DNA from: Blakeslea trispora
Taxonomy: Eukaryota > Mucoromycota > Mucoromycetes > Mucorales > Choanephoraceae
Reading direction: 5' to 3'
NCBI GenBank assembly: GCA_025331445.1
Contig: JAIWNE010000005.1
Span: 310,001-374,000 of the forward strand
DNA: 64,000 bases
The position numbers were made by a program, and so were the translations under genes. Positions 46,277 to 59,157 of this stretch are shown here, in pieces. The notes under the pieces were generated by a model. That model did no database searches. It worked only from the letters and a program-made list of their open reading frames with translations, and was not told the origin of the DNA. The stretch's first letter is position 1, and every line of letters begins with the position of its first letter.

Positions 46277-46498
46277 TCACAAGGCTTGGTAATTCGATCC
46301 TTCTGAGGGCTGATACATAGTACTGCCAAATACAGCAGAATTTCTTGTAGCTCTGAGGCGAAGCAATTTGCATTCTTGAGGTGATAAAATAGCTCCTTGA
46401 AAGCTAATTTTTGTGGATGTTACACTCGTTGCTTTCAAACTCATTTTGTGTTGACTTGCATGAATTCTTGGTAGTGAAATTCTTTTCTTCATAATCAA
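46277..46498 (-). CDS. Possible 71-73 aa protein, weak
   Basis: Open frame starting MIMKKRISLPRIHASQHKMS. The translation has ordinary protein composition (TKISFQGAILSPQECKLLRL), unlike most chance frames here, but no recognised domain and no splice evidence. It may be an exon of a larger gene. Confidence 0.25.
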   Translation of the reverse strand: MIMKKRISLPRIHASQHKMSLKATSVTSTKISFQGAILSPQECKLLRLRATRNSAVFGSTMYQPSEGSNYQAL

Positions 46499-48058
46499 AG
46501 TTCATTGAATTCTTGTAAGATTTACATGAGACCACGAGTATGTATATGCACAGAGGCTCTAACCTCCTATTTTTTCACCTTTACTTTTACCAATCACAAA
46601 TTAAAGTCACTGAAAACTGGGCTTTGTACAGCCTTGAAGTTAGAAATTAAGATCATTAACATAAGTTTATCATCAAACTCTCTCTGCTGTTATGATAAAA
46701 ACAAAAGATGTAGAGATATATGTCGAAAGCTTCACCCCGAAATTTAACTGCGATTGATAGCCATTCTACAAGAAATCGACCTGAATGGATCAGGATGTCA
46801 TGGTTAGGTAGCTCTTTTTCTTGTAGAATGGCTATCAATCGCAGTTAAATTTCGGGGTGAAGCTTTCGACATATATCTCTTTTGCTATTCTCTTGCCATA
46901 CATTTTATCAGTGGTTTCGGATTGCGTGTCATCGAATGTAAATGAAATGATGAAATGTTGTTGATTTAGATATATATAGTTAGTTAGATAAAAAAAACAA
47001 GTTCATTATATACCACTTATATCTGCTTGCTAAGTTTTGTCTGATTCTATTGCCGAGTAAATGGAGCTCAGCAAACACTTTGACATGAAAACTTTAAAGT
47101 TGACAAAATTTTAGCCATCATACTTTACTTTGCTCGCTAACCACACTTCGCTTGGAGGTGACGCATTATATCCTGTACATATTAGCAGGATGGTAACACT
47201 TGCGAAAAATACTAATGCAAGAAAAAATCAATAAGTAAAGAGCCTATTTTGGCTTTATATCAGTGAATGATAGGTTAATTTTATTGTTTATCATTGCCAC
47301 AAGTGATTGCTATTGAAATCATTAAAGATGTGCGTTAGTTGATTTTGCTGTTGTTTGACTTGCTTCACACAAGTTCATTTGTATCATCGCTAATTGAGTC
47401 AATAACAATGAATCACTAAACTCTCGAATAGTGAGAGTTGCAAGTAAAGATACAGGCAATATTGAATCTTGCAACAATATGTTATACCAAGCAATATATT
47501 TTGCAACTCAATCATAATATTGAACTCGTACTCATAGCAAGATTTTATCATTGTAATCAGGCAGATCGAAGTGATGATTTAGAAATGTTTTTTGAATCAG
47601 AAAAAAATTGTTTTTTGATAGAATTCTTTCAATCACAAAACTGACTGGTTCCAATAAAAAACAAGATTAAGCCTGTACCGCATAATATTTCTTATAACAT
47701 AGCTACTTTCCGAATCTACAATTTGTTTCCCTTCTTGAAAAGTAATACAGTAACTTGCTTGTATAAAATAAAAAGCTGACATAGATTTCAATGCGAGAAA
47801 GACGTGTTTGGCAAGTAGATATGCCAGCTCAAGGCTAATCGAAAAAAGGACCAAGCCCCCCCCCCCCCTTTTGTTGGAAATGTGCTTCAATTATTTTAAG
47901 GGTATTTGCTATGCTCAAGAATTCAAAACTCGAATTCACTATAACGAACTCAGATGATTTCTTTTTTTTGATTTCAGATGATTTTCTTGCTTAGTTCAGA
48001 CATATTGTAACTTTTCATAACCAAAATATTTTAAAGCACAGAGACAGCCAAAGAAAAT
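46499..48058. other. Intergenic with a foldback element and a C-run
   Basis: Apart from the hairpin at 46712-46880 and a run of 13 Cs at 47856-47868, no structure or gene is evident. Open frames here are short and AT-driven. Confidence 0.5.
46712..46880. repeat. 169-bp foldback element, 64-bp perfect arms
   Basis: Left arm 46712-46775 and right arm 46817-46880 are exact reverse complements around a 41-bp spacer. Outer bases AGAGATATATGTCGAAAGC are mirrored exactly. The core is homologous to the foldback element inside the tandem units. The spacers are related too: ATGGATCAGGATGTCATGG here, ATGAATCAGGATGCCATAG there. A MITE/foldback transposon family is the simplest reading. If transcribed, it would fold into a near-perfect dsRNA stem. 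Confidence 0.9.
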
Positions 48059-48652
48059 ATGGACTATATACACTATAAGCCTTCAGAAGACGTTCATTTG
48101 GTAGAGGATACTGATGACGAAATGGACATGGAGGCAACTGGCAGTCATGAAATGATTGTAGATCTTGATGTGATGACCCAACATGAGCTGGCAAATATAA
48201 CGAAAGCTGTAAACGGCATCTCTCAAGAAATGAAGACTGCTTCGTTGTGTCGATCAAGCAAGTACAAGAAATATGGCCAAGGCCAAATAGAGCGGTTTAT
48301 TCGTATAAAGCAAGAGGAAGGCATGTCTGTTCCAAAGGCAGCCGCACTATGTGGTATCCCCAGAAGCACCGCATATGAATTAATAAACAAATTCAATGCT
48401 GGCAATGGCACTGTATTACCAGGAAAGAACCTAAAGAAGCCAAGCATGAGGCCAAAGAAATTGTTTACTCAGCACTCTGCGTTTTTGATCGAGCTCTATA
48501 ACCAAAATCCTTCAACAGCGATTGAAGAAGCAAGAACAAAACTATGTGAAGCATTCCCTGGTCTGGAGGTGTCTACAAGTGGACTCTATAAGCATATTCG
48601 CGAAAAGTGTGCCCTATCATTAAGACAAACAACAAAACGTATTGCAGAATGA
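48059..48652 (+). CDS. Tc1/IS630-type DNA-binding domain protein without catalytic domain (197 aa)
   Basis: Acidic N-terminus (residues 1-60), then two helix-turn-helix units: ~75-120 (VPKAAALCGIPRSTAYELIN) and ~135-195 (AIEEARTKLCEAFPGLEVST then GLYKHIREKC). This two-part arrangement matches the N-terminal DNA-binding region of Tc1-like transposases such as the one at 35213-36408. The frame ends at TTKRIAE and no DDE-domain remnant was found in the next several hundred bases, nor were terminal repeats. It could be a truncated transposase or a domesticated DNA-binding protein; the intact frame and acidic N-terminus favour the latter slightly. Confidence 0.65.
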   Translation: MDYIHYKPSEDVHLVEDTDDEMDMEATGSHEMIVDLDVMTQHELANITKAVNGISQEMKTASLCRSSKYKKYGQGQIERFIRIKQEEGMSVPKAAALCGIPRSTAYELINKFNAGNGTVLPGKNLKKPSMRPKKLFTQHSAFLIELYNQNPSTAIEEARTKLCEAFPGLEVSTSGLYKHIREKCALSLRQTTKRIAE

Positions 48653-50469
48653 GAATCTTTAAGGATTATTAAAATGTATTTCCAAGTTATCGCTCAATGA
48701 AAGATAAAGGCTTTAGTTATGCTTATCAATAGGGCAGATCAAACAAAAATTGTTAATGTGAATAATAGCTTTAGCCAAATAATGACACAAGATTACAAAG
48801 ACGAGGCATGATGTATTAGAAGCGCTGGGCGTTTCAAGCAAGAAAGAGAAGGAATGGATAAAGAAAAAAAAAAAGCGAGAAAATGCAAGAAGCTCGTAAG
48901 AGCATCAATTGTGGTATTCAGCAGCAGCTGGTATTGGGACCTAATGAGTGTTTTCAAAATCAATTATATCACGATAAACAAGATTCTGTAAAGTGAGCTC
49001 CAATAAACCCCATGCCTCTAGGTAATAGCTCTAAGGTTCAATGAATTCCGTGTTTGTCTATTGTCTAACAGCATCAGCTTTATAAGAGTTGGTATCTGCT
49101 TAATTGAACATTTTGCGAGCAAGGGCTTTGACTTATACGATTGATAGAACAGGACTGCAAAGAGTACACGCTATTCTCAGGTGTAAATCTAATCTTGTTA
49201 CGTGAGCTTGACATACAAATGCTGTCAAAAGCATTCATAATGTTTTTTGTTTATTAGACTTATCACAGTAATAAAAGATCGCAAGGCTTTAAAGGATTTC
49301 TTGTTGTAGCAATAACGACATGGTAGCGCTTTCCTATGTTTCTAAGCAGCCATAAACTAATGTGATTGAAGCAGGATAGAGATTTTGTTTGCCTTAAGCT
49401 GAGAGCACTACAGCAAACAATTCTCCGTATGTAGATACTCAATCTTCAAGTTTGAAATCATATTCATAAATTATAAGGTCAGATTTCTCCAGCCAACTCA
49501 AATCAGCCTTTTTTAAACCTTTTCTCTCTTTTTTTCCGCGTAGAAGACCTTTCTCTTTTCTTTCAAGAAACGATGGATACGAAGTAGACTAAGGAGGCTT
49601 TTAATGGTTATGTTTCGCTTATTTAGCAGTATGTTACATCACATCAATGTCAAACAAGGAACAGGAGTTTCTGTTATAAATGGATTGAAATAATGTCGTT
49701 TGCTGAACAGATCATTCCTCCAATCAGATTTGCTTAGTCATTCAGTGCAATTGATGATTAAAGTCAATACGATCACAATCTGCAAACCAATATTTGTCAA
49801 AACATGACAATCTTGATTCAGCAAATTAAGCAAGTATTATTCAGCATTATTAATCTGATCGACACGACATCATGAGGGTGAGCCCTACAGAAGAAGAAAA
49901 GTAGAAATTTGATATATCTCAGACTAGCTTAAATTGAAAAATGTTTGCTCTATTTTAAGCTAGCGAAACATTCGATAATTTTCTTAGAACGATTAAACAA
50001 TTTTTTCTTTGATATAAAAGCTTATTCTATTGTTCCTGAACTAAACGGATAAACTACTTGAGACTTGCACAGGTGTAACCTAGCACACCACCTTTTCTGC
50101 TAAAAGTCAAAGAAGAATGGCTCACAAGTATAAAACTAGCTTTCTTTTTTAGATCATAGCTTTGAGTTTTGTTGAATTGAATATAAAGGGTTTCATTTCA
50201 AGTGGATGCTGAAAAAAAAAAGGAACGATACGATGTTTGTGTACCGCCTTTTATATTCTCCAATAAAATGATAATAAACGATCTGTACTTAATCTATTCT
50301 CTTCTTACCTGGCAATCAAAAATGAAACTCACCCCCATTCTTCACTATAAATCCCCCCAAAAAAAGTGACGTTTGACAACCATAAAAAAAAGGTATAAAG
50401 TCTGCACCAGAATAGTTTTAGCCCCTTTTTTCTCCTTAACTTTAATTAAGAAAGTTTACCTCAAACACC
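48653..50469. other. Intergenic, upstream of transketolase
   Basis: About 1.8 kb with no coding signal. The last 120 bp before 50470 (C-rich patches, CACCAGAATAGTTTTAGCCC, then a T-rich tract) are likely the transketolase core promoter and 5' UTR. Confidence 0.45.
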
Positions 50470-53153
50470 ATGGTTCAAAACGTCGATCAAAGAGCAATCA
50501 ACACTGTCCGCTGTCTCGCTGCTGATGTTGTTAAGGGTGCTAACTCTGGCCATCCTGGTAAGATGATCAACTCATTCAGATTGGATGGATCACTAACAAG
50601 GTAATAATAGGTGCTCCCATGGGTTGTGCTCCTATCGCTCACGTCTTATTCAACAAGTTTATGACCTACAACCCCAAGAACCCCAAGTTCATCAACCGTG
50701 ATCGTTTCGTTCTCTCCAATGGTCACGCTTGTGCTCTTCAATACATCATGCTCCACATTGCTGGTTATGATGTCTCCATTGAAGACTTGAAGCAATTCCG
50801 TCAACTCGACTCCAAGTAAGTCTTAGTTTATGAGATGAAATACATGTATATATATGCTCCTATCAAGTCAAAATCTTATCTTCTCGCGTCTTGATGACCA
50901 ATCAATGTCGGAGATCAGATGGAGGTTATATATATATATTGTGTCTCAGTAAACGCGAAAACGACATGCTAAATTAATCATTTTTAGGACTCCTGGCCAT
51001 CCTGAAGTGAATGATACTCCTGGTATCGAAGTAACCACTGGTCCTTTGGGTCAAGGTAGAGGATGGAAAATAAAAATAAAAAAGCGTAGCGAGAACATAG
51101 GCTGATATGATTGACTTCTATTGAATAGGTATCTCTAACGCTGTTGGTTTGGCTGCTGCTGAAGCTCACTTGGCCGCTACCTTCAACAAGCCTGGTTTTG
51201 AAATTTTCAACAACTACACTTACTGTCTACTCGGTGACGGTTGTCTTCAAGAAGGTGTATCTGCTGAAGCCATTTCTCTTGCTGGGTAAGTTTGTTTTGG
51301 TTCCTGAAACCTTATTTTTTAAGCTAAACCTTAAAAAACTAGTCACTGGAAGCTTGGTAAATTGATTGCTCTTTACGATGACAATGCTATCACCATTGAT
51401 GGTTCCACTGAAGTCTCCTTCACTGAGGATGTACTCAAGCGTTTCGAATCCTACGGCTGGCACACTATTGTTATCACTGATGGTGACAACGATATCTCTG
51501 GTCTCCAAAAGGCTATCGAAGAAGCTCAAGCTGTCACTGATAAGCCTACTCTTATTAAGGTTAAGACTACCATTGGTAAATTGATAGATCAAAAAATGTA
51601 ATATGGCCCCTTATAACTAACACGTCTTCTTTTTAATGTTAAGGTTACGGTTCTTTGAACCAAGGTGAAGAAAAGGTTCACGGTGCTCCCCTTTCTGGTA
51701 AGTTTATCTTTCATTCTTGAGGAGGGCAAAATGTTTGGTTGTGAGGAAACAAATTGCGTATCCTAACATGTGTTTATAAATCTGTGTAGATGATGATATC
51801 AAGCAAGTCAAGGAAAAGTTCGGCTTTAACCCTGAAGAAAAGTATGCTGTTCCTCAAGAAGTCTATGACTTGTATGCCGCCCATGCTGCTGAAGGTGCCA
51901 AGGCTGAAGAAGCCTGGAACGCTCTCTTTGCCAAGTACAAGGCTGAATTCCCCCAAGAAGCTTCCGAAATTGAACGTCGTTTCTCTGGTAAGCTCCCTGA
52001 AGGTTGGGAAGCTGCTCTCCCCCGTTTCACTCCTGCCGACGCTGCCGTTGCCACTCGTAAGTTGTCTGAAGGTGTCTTGACTGCTCTTTCTGATGTTCTC
52101 CCTGAATTGTTGGGTGGTTCTGCTGATTTGACTGGCTCCAACTTGACTCGTTGGAAGAAGGCTGTTGATTTCCAACATGTAAGTAAAAAAAAAAAGTTTC
52201 AGTCGTCTGTTGGGCCTTGAAATGATAACTTATATCTTGAAATATGTAGCCCTCTACCAACCTTGGTGATTACACAGGTCGCTACTTCCGTTATGGTGTC
52301 CGTGAACACGGTATGTTTGCTATCATGAACGGTTTGACTGCTTACGGTGGTAACATTCCTTACGGTGGTACTTTCTTGAACTTCCTTACGTAAGTTGAAT
52401 TTAATCTGATGTGCCAAGTGTTTTATTGACATAATTTGCTCTTTCTCTAGTTACGGTTGGGGTGCTGCTCGTCTCTCTGCCTTGTCTCACCTCCGTGTTA
52501 TCTATGTCATGACACACGATTCTATTGGTCTCGGTGAAGATGGTCCTACTCACCAACCTATCGAAACCTTGGTCTTGACTCGTGCTACTCCCAACATGCT
52601 CACTTTCCGTCCTGCTGATGGTAATGAAGTTTCTGGTACCTACTTGGTTGCCATTGAAAACCAACACCGTCCTTCCGTCATTGCCCTCTCTCGTCAAAAC
52701 TTGCCTCAACTTGAAGGTTCTTCTGTTGAAGCTGTTCGTCGTGGTGGTTATGTTCTTCAAGATGCTGAAAATGCCAAGTTGATTTTGGTTGCCACTGGTT
52801 CCGAAGTCTCTTTGGCTGTTGATGCTGCCAAGGAACTTGCTTCTCAAGGTATCCCTACCCGTGTTGTCTCCATGCCCTGTTCTGAAATCTATGACGAACA
52901 ACCTGAAGAATACAAGAAGTCCGTTCTCTCTGCTGGTCTTCCCATCATCTCTATTGAAGCTCTTGGTGTCACTGGTTGGGAACGTTACTCTCACGCCCAT
53001 GTTGGTATGAGATCCTTCGGTGCCTCTGCTCCCATCAAGCAATTGTACAACAAGTTCAAAATCACTGTTGAAGCTACTGTTGCTAAGGCCAAGAACGTTA
53101 TTGCCTACTATGAAAAGGCTGGCTACGTTCCTGAAGTCGGTCTTGACTTCTAA
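50470..53153 (+). CDS. TKL1: Transketolase (9 exons, 678 aa)
   Basis: Exons 50470-50557, 50611-50815, 50988-51055, 51129-51285, 51343-51575, 51644-51697, 51790-52178, 52250-52389 and 52451-53153. The thiamine diphosphate motif is at residues ~156-188 ([13 protein letters not shown] to DDNAITIDG). Other family signatures: [14 protein letters not shown] near residue 25, [29 protein letters not shown] and [12 protein letters not shown]. The enzyme moves two-carbon ketol units between sugars in the non-oxidative pentose phosphate pathway in the cytosol. Length is typical (about 670-690 aa). The strong C-ending codon bias indicates high expression. Long antisense open frames over this gene are side effects of that bias. 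Confidence 0.98.
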
Positions 53154-55975
53154 ATTAGATAATTTGACATTTTGTCATTGTAAAGAAAAATAGAGCGCAA
53201 GAAAAGAAAATTCTTTGTAACCTTTGTTTTGTTTAAACAATTTATACATCTGTAAAATGCAACCCCCAATATACACTTATTTAAAATAAAAATGATACAC
53301 ATTCTCTTAATGTATTTTGTGCTTATGAAACCTTCAATTCTTTACTTTTGCTTAATAAAGCAGAAAGCTGATATAACACTCCTCTATAAACCAAGACCTA
53401 AGATCATAATAACTATAACCAAACTGTTAGAAAACTAAACGCTAATATTAAAGATTCGTCGATTATGCTGGCTGTTTTGCTTGACAAGATGAAACGATTG
53501 AATATCATTGTCCAATTAATTGGTACACACGCCTTCCTCAACCATGAAGCAAATCAGTCTATCAATGCTTTATTGTCAAGACAAACAAAAGTCGCACTTA
53601 TTTCGCAATCATGAATTTTTATAAGCTTTGGATGAGACTAGGTCAAGTTCAATCTGCTTCATATATTCCTTGCCATTCAAATCTTTGATTCAAATTACTT
53701 CAACTAAAATTGCTTTGATATGAATCAACGCACTGTCTGTGTAACTCATCTTCTTTTTTTTTCGCCTTTAGTTGCAAATAGACTTTAAACTTTATCTGAA
53801 TATACCTTGTATTTCATTGTTGTCAAATAGAGTATTCACTAGCCAAGACGTCATGATGATACGATTAATAGGATTTTTATTTAAACTAACTTTAAAATGG
53901 CTGGTGAACACGGAGCTTAAAAGCTGAATTGCCCTAGCCAGATAAAGAGGCATAAGAAACTAGAAATCCTTTGAGGTCAAGATAAAAATGGAAAATCTAG
54001 TGGGGAAGAAGCGTGATATCTATACAATATCTGAAGGTAGGATCAACCATTGTAACAGCAGAGAACCAGGATCTGCTGGAGAGGTGAGGGGGTCATGATG
54101 ATACACCAATTCCAGAAATTGTTCGTTCACAAAGTGAAAAGATCAAAATTTACAGAGAAGTTAAAATTTGACTTATAAGCAAATGGTATCAATTTTCAAA
54201 AGACATCGCTTATTGATAGCATATCGTATAATCGCTGTTATTACCGGGCGGTTTAACAGGTGATTACTCGTTTGTCTCTCTCTCTTTCTCTTTTTTCTTT
54301 GCCTGCTTAACTCTGTGCCTACATAATACTATGGATTGCACTTGATTTGCTTAGCAGAATAGGGTATTACAATGCAAGAAAAAAAAAAAGAGACTATTCT
54401 AACAGCTAACAATAACCAAGGGTCATGTTTGCAAAGTTTGGAAACTCACGATCAAATCAGACATTTCTGCATATGAATTTGACACGCAAAACTTTTAATG
54501 TAAGCAATTAACACACCGAAAGCATAGCCAAATTGATTTCCATAGACTTTCTTCTTGTAAATAATTGGCGGAACCTTATGGCATATGTTATGTTTACAGT
54601 GAGATGATTGTAGAGACTTGTAGAATATTAGAAGCAACGTCCAACAGAAGCAAGTAACAATGTTAGAGATGTCACATAAGAAAACACTAGGTCATCTTTG
54701 GACAATGACAGCTCCAAGATGTATATGTTTAAAAGGCAAACTCATATTCATCGCATAACATAAACTCGTTAAACTACTAACGCAACATGTGAATAAGTAG
54801 AAAACAATCATGTCTGATACACTGTAAGATCGATAAGGTAGAAAAAAATCACAGCTTGCTAAAGCATATAAACCGAGTCAACAATGTATCACCAGTTTCT
54901 CACAAGCTGAAAATTCTAACAAGGAAATTGTTGATCCAAATCTGATAATAACAAGCAGACTGATTGATTCAAACCAAAATAAAAACAAGACATAAACCCA
55001 ACATGGGCTTGCGGCAGAATGAGCTTGCTCGCTTTTCTTTTTTAGAAACAAAAGCCTCGAGTTACTTCGCATTGAATCTTTAGAACCTGTGAAATATCAC
55101 AAAACAAATATTAACATTTGATCTATTAATGCATTTATTCATTGCCCATAGCCACTAATAAATAAATACACTAAAGCAAATTAATTAAGCTTTGGCCAGC
55201 TTCAATTATCTCCCTATCCATACTATTTGCTTAAGACAAAGGGCTTGATGTACAATGCTTGCACCAAACAACTCCAGGTATTGATCTTATTGATTGACTA
55301 GGTAATGAGACGTCTGATATAATCATTCTATATGTTTGAATTTGTCTTTAGAAAAAGAAAGACTATTTTTGAGATTAAACACACATTCCAACATGTGTCA
55401 TATCAATTCAAAATGTCACTCATTATTGAGATATCAGATTTGGTTCACTTCAAATGCATCGAAGTGTATTTCTTTTTTGAATAGAAGACTCTAGTCTTTC
55501 AAATTTCGAAAATCTTACTAGAATAAGACAATTTCGATATACATTTTTTTTTTTGGTCTTTCATGTATAAATGATTTGTTCCATCGCTTTTATTTTATCG
55601 CATATCTGTGCTATTCCAAATACTTGATAAACTGAGGTTTCATCTTGGACACCCAAACATTTATTGAGAAAAAGAAAACATATCCAGTTATTTTGTTTTC
55701 TCTTTTCATTGTATCAAAGTTGGGTACAAAAACGTCAATTTAACACGTTGACTTGATTTTTTTTTTGTAAAAATTTAACCGAGCGATAATCTGCATATAC
55801 AAGAGAAATTAAATGTTGCAACAAAGAGTATTGTTGCGCAAGTTTTTATTTTTTATTTTTTTTTTGCTAAATGAACGAGAAATATAATGCACAATAGCAA
55901 GTATATTTATTGCCTTTTTTTTTTTATTCCCAGAAGAGGCAAATTGTATCAAAGCAATTTGATCTTTCTCATAAA
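53154..55975. other. Intergenic, nothing recognised
   Basis: 2.8 kb of AT-rich DNA. The first ~150 bp are the transketolase 3' UTR. The only notable composition features are short CT-rich and T-rich runs (54275-54300, 55545). No repeat family from elsewhere in the window is present. Confidence 0.45.
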
Positions 55976-56440
55976 CTAATAAAGAACAAAACTTGTCCAG
56001 CCCATTTCGCGATCTTCCCATTCAAAGCCATGAAGTTGAATTAAAATACCAGAATCCTTTTGAGTATCAAACTTGTATTCGATCCAACAGGGTAACCGTG
56101 TTTGTCCTCCACCACCTTTCCGATCAGGTTCACCTAGCATACCTACTATTTCATGTGCCTGCATTGTTGGTGTAAGCCCGCAGGGTAAATCGTCAGGTGC
56201 ATGAAAAGCAACAAAGCCGTCACGCGTCTTCCCGTTATAGACATCAACAGCATCTAACACGAGTTTTTCATCATTAGCTACAAAGCAAAATGAAACACCC
56301 AGTGGCTTATAGGCATGATATACATAGTTGGATACTTTGGAAATGACGGGCTTAATTTCCTTTGAATACTCAAATGATTTCAAAGAGTCATGTGATACCA
56401 ACAAGCTATATAATCGGTTGGCAATAGGTGCATCAATCAT
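55976..56440 (-). CDS. 154-aa protein resembling bacterial immunity-type proteins
   Basis: Open frame with a convincing globular composition. The C-terminal half has the pattern LPCGLTPTMQAHEIVGMLGE PDRKGGG, then PCWIEYKF, GILIQLHGFEWED and the end WTSFVLY. The LPxGL..(T/S)...V..(L/F)GEP....... layout is common in small bacterial proteins, many near polymorphic-toxin loci where they act as immunity proteins, and occurs sporadically in fungi. This is a pattern-level likeness from memory, not an alignment. The start codon is preceded by a polypyrimidine run ending CTAG, so a short upstream exon is possible. Base composition is like its surroundings. Confidence 0.65.
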   Translation of the reverse strand: MIDAPIANRLYSLLVSHDSLKSFEYSKEIKPVISKVSNYVYHAYKPLGVSFCFVANDEKLVLDAVDVYNGKTRDGFVAFHAPDDLPCGLTPTMQAHEIVGMLGEPDRKGGGGQTRLPCWIEYKFDTQKDSGILIQLHGFEWEDREMGWTSFVLY

Positions 56441-59157
56441 TGACTAGACAGATAAAAAAAAAAAAAGAAAAAAAGGCAAATATTTTTTTTTCGGAAATGA
56501 ATCGGTTCATCAATAAGAATAATACAGCAGCCAATCAGAGTCAATTGTCCTAGTTCCCTCTTTCTCTTTCTTCCTTCAAGACTATCAAACACAGACACTA
56601 GCAAACTCTTGGAGATAACAGCAGAATGAATGATAATCAATGTATTACAAAAGAAGCTAAACAAGTTGTAGTATTTTTTTTTATCAGCCTCATTGCATAA
56701 GTTCAGGGACGGTAACAATTGGACTGCATTCATTTTTGAACACAAAGAAATTGATAGCAAAGACTCATCATAACTTTCAACAGAGGTCATCATTCAATAT
56801 AGTCTTTGGCAATACATCAGTGCAACAAGTAGGCGATATAAATGAATATGTACAGTAAAATGTTTAGGCTAGGCAGTTTTTTTCAAAAAGATAGGCTACC
56901 TGTAGCTGAAAAAAAACAAATAAGCTAATTTAACATCAGACTTGTCATGGCATACTCTAGCTATAATGATTAGCACTGAGACCTCAATGCCAAATCAAGC
57001 CTTTTCTTTCTTCTCTCTCTCTCTCTATTTTTCTAATGATTGCAACACACAACGATATTATTTGTGTATATTCCAATTTGATTTCGAAGGTGCAAAGAAT
57101 GTTTCAAGTCTGTTTCTTTTAATTGTGACACAAGAATATCAATGTCAATGGGAGCATATCACATGTATATCTGATCAGCTCAACATAATAAATAAGTCTA
57201 CCTGTTATTTGTTGAATGTTGAAAAAAAAAGTGAGCCGATGTAAACTGTAACCAAGGTTACCTATTCAGTGTGAAAGCGGAGCGAGTTCCGTACCTTGCA
57301 GCTAACTTTTATTTCTCTCTTTCTATCCCGATCGCGTGTTTTCTTTAAAGCAATGTTACTTGATCTATTTTCGTCCAACCCGAATTAAGGTTTAATGTTT
57401 GAATTGATCGAATTCTTCAGATCTCTTGGAGCAAGGAAGATTAGCCGACCTAACAACGAAATGCTTTTCTTGTCCTCCAAACATCTCCCCTAATCTCTCT
57501 CTGTCTCTCTTTCTATTTCGGTATAACAAAATCTATGAATTGTAACATTAGAGTCTAGAAAGCAAAGACCATGCCATGAACATCTCAGAATTGCAAGCCA
57601 AATGATCATACTACATATATTGGTGTTACTGACAAAGTTTGATAAAGAAAGTATTTCAGAGCCCTTTAGAAGGACATTTGAATCGACCCAAGGTCACCTA
57701 AAAAAACTATCATGATCTTTAGCTTCACTTTCTTGAGGCATTGTGTCTTTTCTCTCTCTCTCAATGGACGATGCAGCAAATCGGCTAATTGCATCTTGTT
57801 ACATTTATTTTGACCTAAAACAGAAAAAGTCCGATCAATTCATTGTTCCCATAAATTGACGCTAATGAAATCAAGCAGGAACATAAGAGAACTTTAATGT
57901 GAGTGAGACAAAACATTGATATTTTATTGTTCGAGTGCGATAAAAGAAAGAATGTGCTGAACAATAGAACCATATCAGATGTAATTTCGAAATTGAACAG
58001 ACTGTCTCAAGTAATAGAATTAAACAAGTCTAGAAGCTTTTGTCCCAGAAAAAAAAACAAGCACAAAGAGAAAAAAAAAGATGACGTCTTTTGCTCAAGT
58101 CAGCTGCATACTGTATTGCTTTCATCAGCCCAGCTAGCCTCCATGCATGCCCTTAATAGTCAGGCTAAAATTGAAGAAACCACCAATTCACCTTTCACCA
58201 AAACTCTTATTTTTTGCCCTGAAAAATGGTAGATGTTTTACATAATGCTATTTGTTAAGCATCAACTGTTTATGCAAAAAAGAAATCTATTTTTGGCAAA
58301 ATTGAAATCTTACTTTTTTGAGACCATGCGCCTGTTTTATTCTTTGTCTTTCTCTTTCTATTTTATTTGTTTTTAATGAGCGAAAACATCAATGGTCTTT
58401 TTTTATTATTATTTTAGGTAGAGCATTGACTCAATTAGTGTGTGGAACACAGGCCAATGCATTTCATATTAATTTAAAAAATAGGAAAAAAAGAATGATT
58501 GTTTCTAAAGTGATTATTTATGCTTTCGATTCAAAGGAAATGATAAAATAGCTTATAACAAAAGGAATAAACTCTGCACAGTTATACAAAAGTACATGTA
58601 TATTTCTTTGGTACACAAGTTTTTTTTTTTAGTGTGATAGTAGCAGCTATCTCACTTTGAATGCAACAAGGGGGTTAGTTTAAATTTTTAGATATTTCAA
58701 GTTGTACAAGCTTGAATGTTTTAAGAAATACAATTTTTATTGGTAAAGTTTCAGTTCTTTTGTTTAAAGGTAATCAAAGACTACATATTCTTTGGCTTCA
58801 CAAAATAAGCATTATAACCAAAATGATCGAAATCACCGTTTATTGTTTCTCTTTTCTTTCTTCTTCTTTTTATCTATTCAGCACTGCTTTCCTCTTTCTT
58901 TGTCCTTCTTCAAAGACTCTCTCAAAAGATAGCTTTTAAATCCCCAAAAAAAAGCTACTTGCTCCACTCTTTTTTTTATTTATTTTATTTTTCCCACTGA
59001 ACTATTACTGCTAATTCTATCTCTCGCTTTTTTTTTCTATTTTTTTTTTCTAATACCTATATATACATAGTTTGAATTTCTTTCTCTCTCTCTTTTTTTT
59101 TCTCTCTGTTTCTTATTCGTTGCTCATCTCTTTCATATTGCACCTGATCAGCTTACC
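56441..59157. other. Intergenic, with a pyrimidine-rich promoter region at the right
   Basis: 2.7 kb without a convincing gene; open frames are short and low-complexity. From about 58840 to 59110 the strand is very rich in CT and T tracts (TTTCTCTCTCTCTTTTTTTT type) with TATATATACATAG at ~59059, typical of a fungal promoter/5' UTR, ahead of the gene at 59158. Confidence 0.5.

Noticed and set aside
51227..53042. Several long antisense frames over transketolase
   Set aside because: They arise from the strong codon bias of the sense strand and have no family likeness.
56437..56793. 118-codon frame upstream of the immunity-like gene
   Set aside because: Low-complexity hydrophobic and Phe-run content from T-tracts; no domain. 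At most a part could be a 5' exon.
57903..58232. 109-codon plus-strand frame
   Set aside because: Composition follows the AT-rich DNA, with no domain, no splice context and no promoter-like sequence that could be argued.
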